DNA from: Dickeya dianthicola NCPPB 453
GTDB lineage: Bacteria; Pseudomonadota; Gammaproteobacteria; Enterobacterales; Enterobacteriaceae
Direction: 5' to 3'
Assembly: GCF_000365305.1 (NCBI RefSeq)
Contig: NZ_CM001841.1
Span: 1,765,100-1,829,099 of the forward strand
DNA length: 64,000 bases
The notes beneath the pieces are model-generated. The model saw only the letters and a list, made by a program, of their open reading frames with translations, did not search any database and had not been told where the DNA came from. Of the stretch, positions 63,429 through 64,000 are shown one piece after another (position 1 is the first letter of the stretch; the number at the start of each line of letters is the position of its first letter). Position numbers and translations under genes: made by a program.

Positions 63429-64000
63429 GTGCAACCACCCTCATCCTCACGCGTCGGCCTGATTTTTATTCTGGGGTTGATATCGATGCTGATGCCCATC
63501 GCCATCGATATGTATTTACCGGCGCTGCCGGTGATAGCAAAAGAATTTTCGGTCGATCCGAGCCGGGTGCAGATGACCCTCAGCTCGTATGTGCTCGGGT
63601 TCGCCATCGGCCAGATTTTCTATGGCCCGATGTCGGACAGCATCGGCCGTAAGCCGGTTATTCTGGGCGGCGTACTGATTTTTACTCTGGCCGCCGCCGC
63701 CTGCGCGCTATCGCAAACGGTCGATCAACTGATTCATATGCGCTTCCTGCACGGCTTGTCGGCCGCGTCGGCCAGTGTGGTGATCAACGCGCTGATGCGG
63801 GATATGTTCTCGAAGGATGAATTCTCGCGCATGATGTCGTTTGTGATTCTGGTGATGACGGTGGCGCCGCTGCTGGCGCCGATCATCGGCGGCGCGCTGC
63901 TGTTCTGGCTTAGCTGGCATGCCATCTTTTGGACTATCGCCGCCGCGTCGCTGGTGGCGACGGTGCTGGTGTGGCTGTTTGTCCGTGAAACCCTGCCGGT
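63429..64000 (+). CDS. bcr: Bcr/CflA multidrug MFS transporter, 5' part
   Basis: 190 codons before the window ends. GTG start at 63429 with GGAG about 10 bases upstream. Reads [20 protein letters not shown], then the MFS motif [18 protein letters not shown], the Bcr/CflA signature. E. coli bcr also follows rsuA. Exports drugs such as bicyclomycin. Confidence 0.9.
   Translation, partial: MQPPSSSRVGLIFILGLISMLMPIAIDMYLPALPVIAKEFSVDPSRVQMTLSSYVLGFAIGQIFYGPMSDSIGRKPVILGGVLIFTLAAAACALSQTVDQLIHMRFLHGLSAASASVVINALMRDMFSKDEFSRMMSFVILVMTVAPLLAPIIGGALLFWLSWHAIFWTIAAASLVATVLVWLFVRETLP

Noticed and set aside
1..64000. CRISPR arrays
   Set aside because: Direct repeats present are contiguous tandem copies without spacers; no regularly interspaced repeats and no cas genes were seen.

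Overview
The window looks like chromosome of a soft-rot enterobacterium, most likely a Dickeya species (Pectobacteriaceae). The backbone is GC-rich. Its gene order matches enterobacterial blocks (glnQPH-dps-rhtA-ompX; bcr-rsuA-radD-rplY...yejK-yejL-yejM-proL). It also carries an outer-membrane pectin methylesterase of the PemB type with a KdgR-like box. The species call is inference from these genes and their order.

Layout. 1-5 kb: end of a peptidase gene, a PAP2 phosphatase, a secreted fibronectin-III protein, and two damaged small genes (a DsbA-like protein and an NTF2-like protein). 5-11 kb: glutamine ABC transporter glnHPQ, dps, rhtA and ompX. 10.6-12.4 kb: a MarR regulator divergent from an MFS exporter, with a palindrome between them. 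12.4-19.4 kb: a LysR regulator divergent from a six-gene 5-oxoproline-type operon: pxpA, a biotin carrier, a biotin carboxylase, pxpB, pxpC and an NCS1-like permease. 19.4-25.2 kb: a small heat-shock gene remnant, an AT-rich small secreted protein, and a four-gene MacB/TolC/HlyD-type efflux operon. 25.3-34.2 kb: pemB, glpM, small hypotheticals, a complete peptide ABC transporter operon and a chagasin-family cysteine-peptidase inhibitor.

34.3-41.3 kb is accessory DNA with many broken genes: a GST fragment, a hydrolase fragment ending at an ERIC remnant, an SDR fragment fused to a truncated toxin gene, and an IS4-type transposase remnant. It also holds an intact AraC-regulated SDR/SnoaL/YCII cluster and a family 3 glycoside hydrolase. 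41.6-52.2 kb is a P4-like satellite or integrative element next to tRNA-Pro(GGG). It has an alpha-type primase-helicase, an iteron cluster beside the 3' end of that gene, small regulators with triple GTTTAAAC operators, and an AT-rich cargo block. The cargo includes a PIN-domain protein with a partner, an FRG-domain protein, a membrane-anchored receiver-domain protein and several unknowns. No integrase gene is visible.

52.3-64 kb returns to core genes: proL, yejM, yejL, yejK, a YpdA/YpdB (LytS/LytTR) two-component system immediately followed by its YhjX-type transporter, rplY, radD, yecH, rsuA and the start of bcr.

A recurring structural oddity is about ten short direct tandem duplications (unit 7-24 nt, 2-4 copies). 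Most lie at gene ends, in leaders or at start codons (glnH, rhtA, the marR gene, the carboxylase leader, pxpC at both ends, the peptide permease, yhjX), and some lie in-frame inside genes (radD and the PIN partner).
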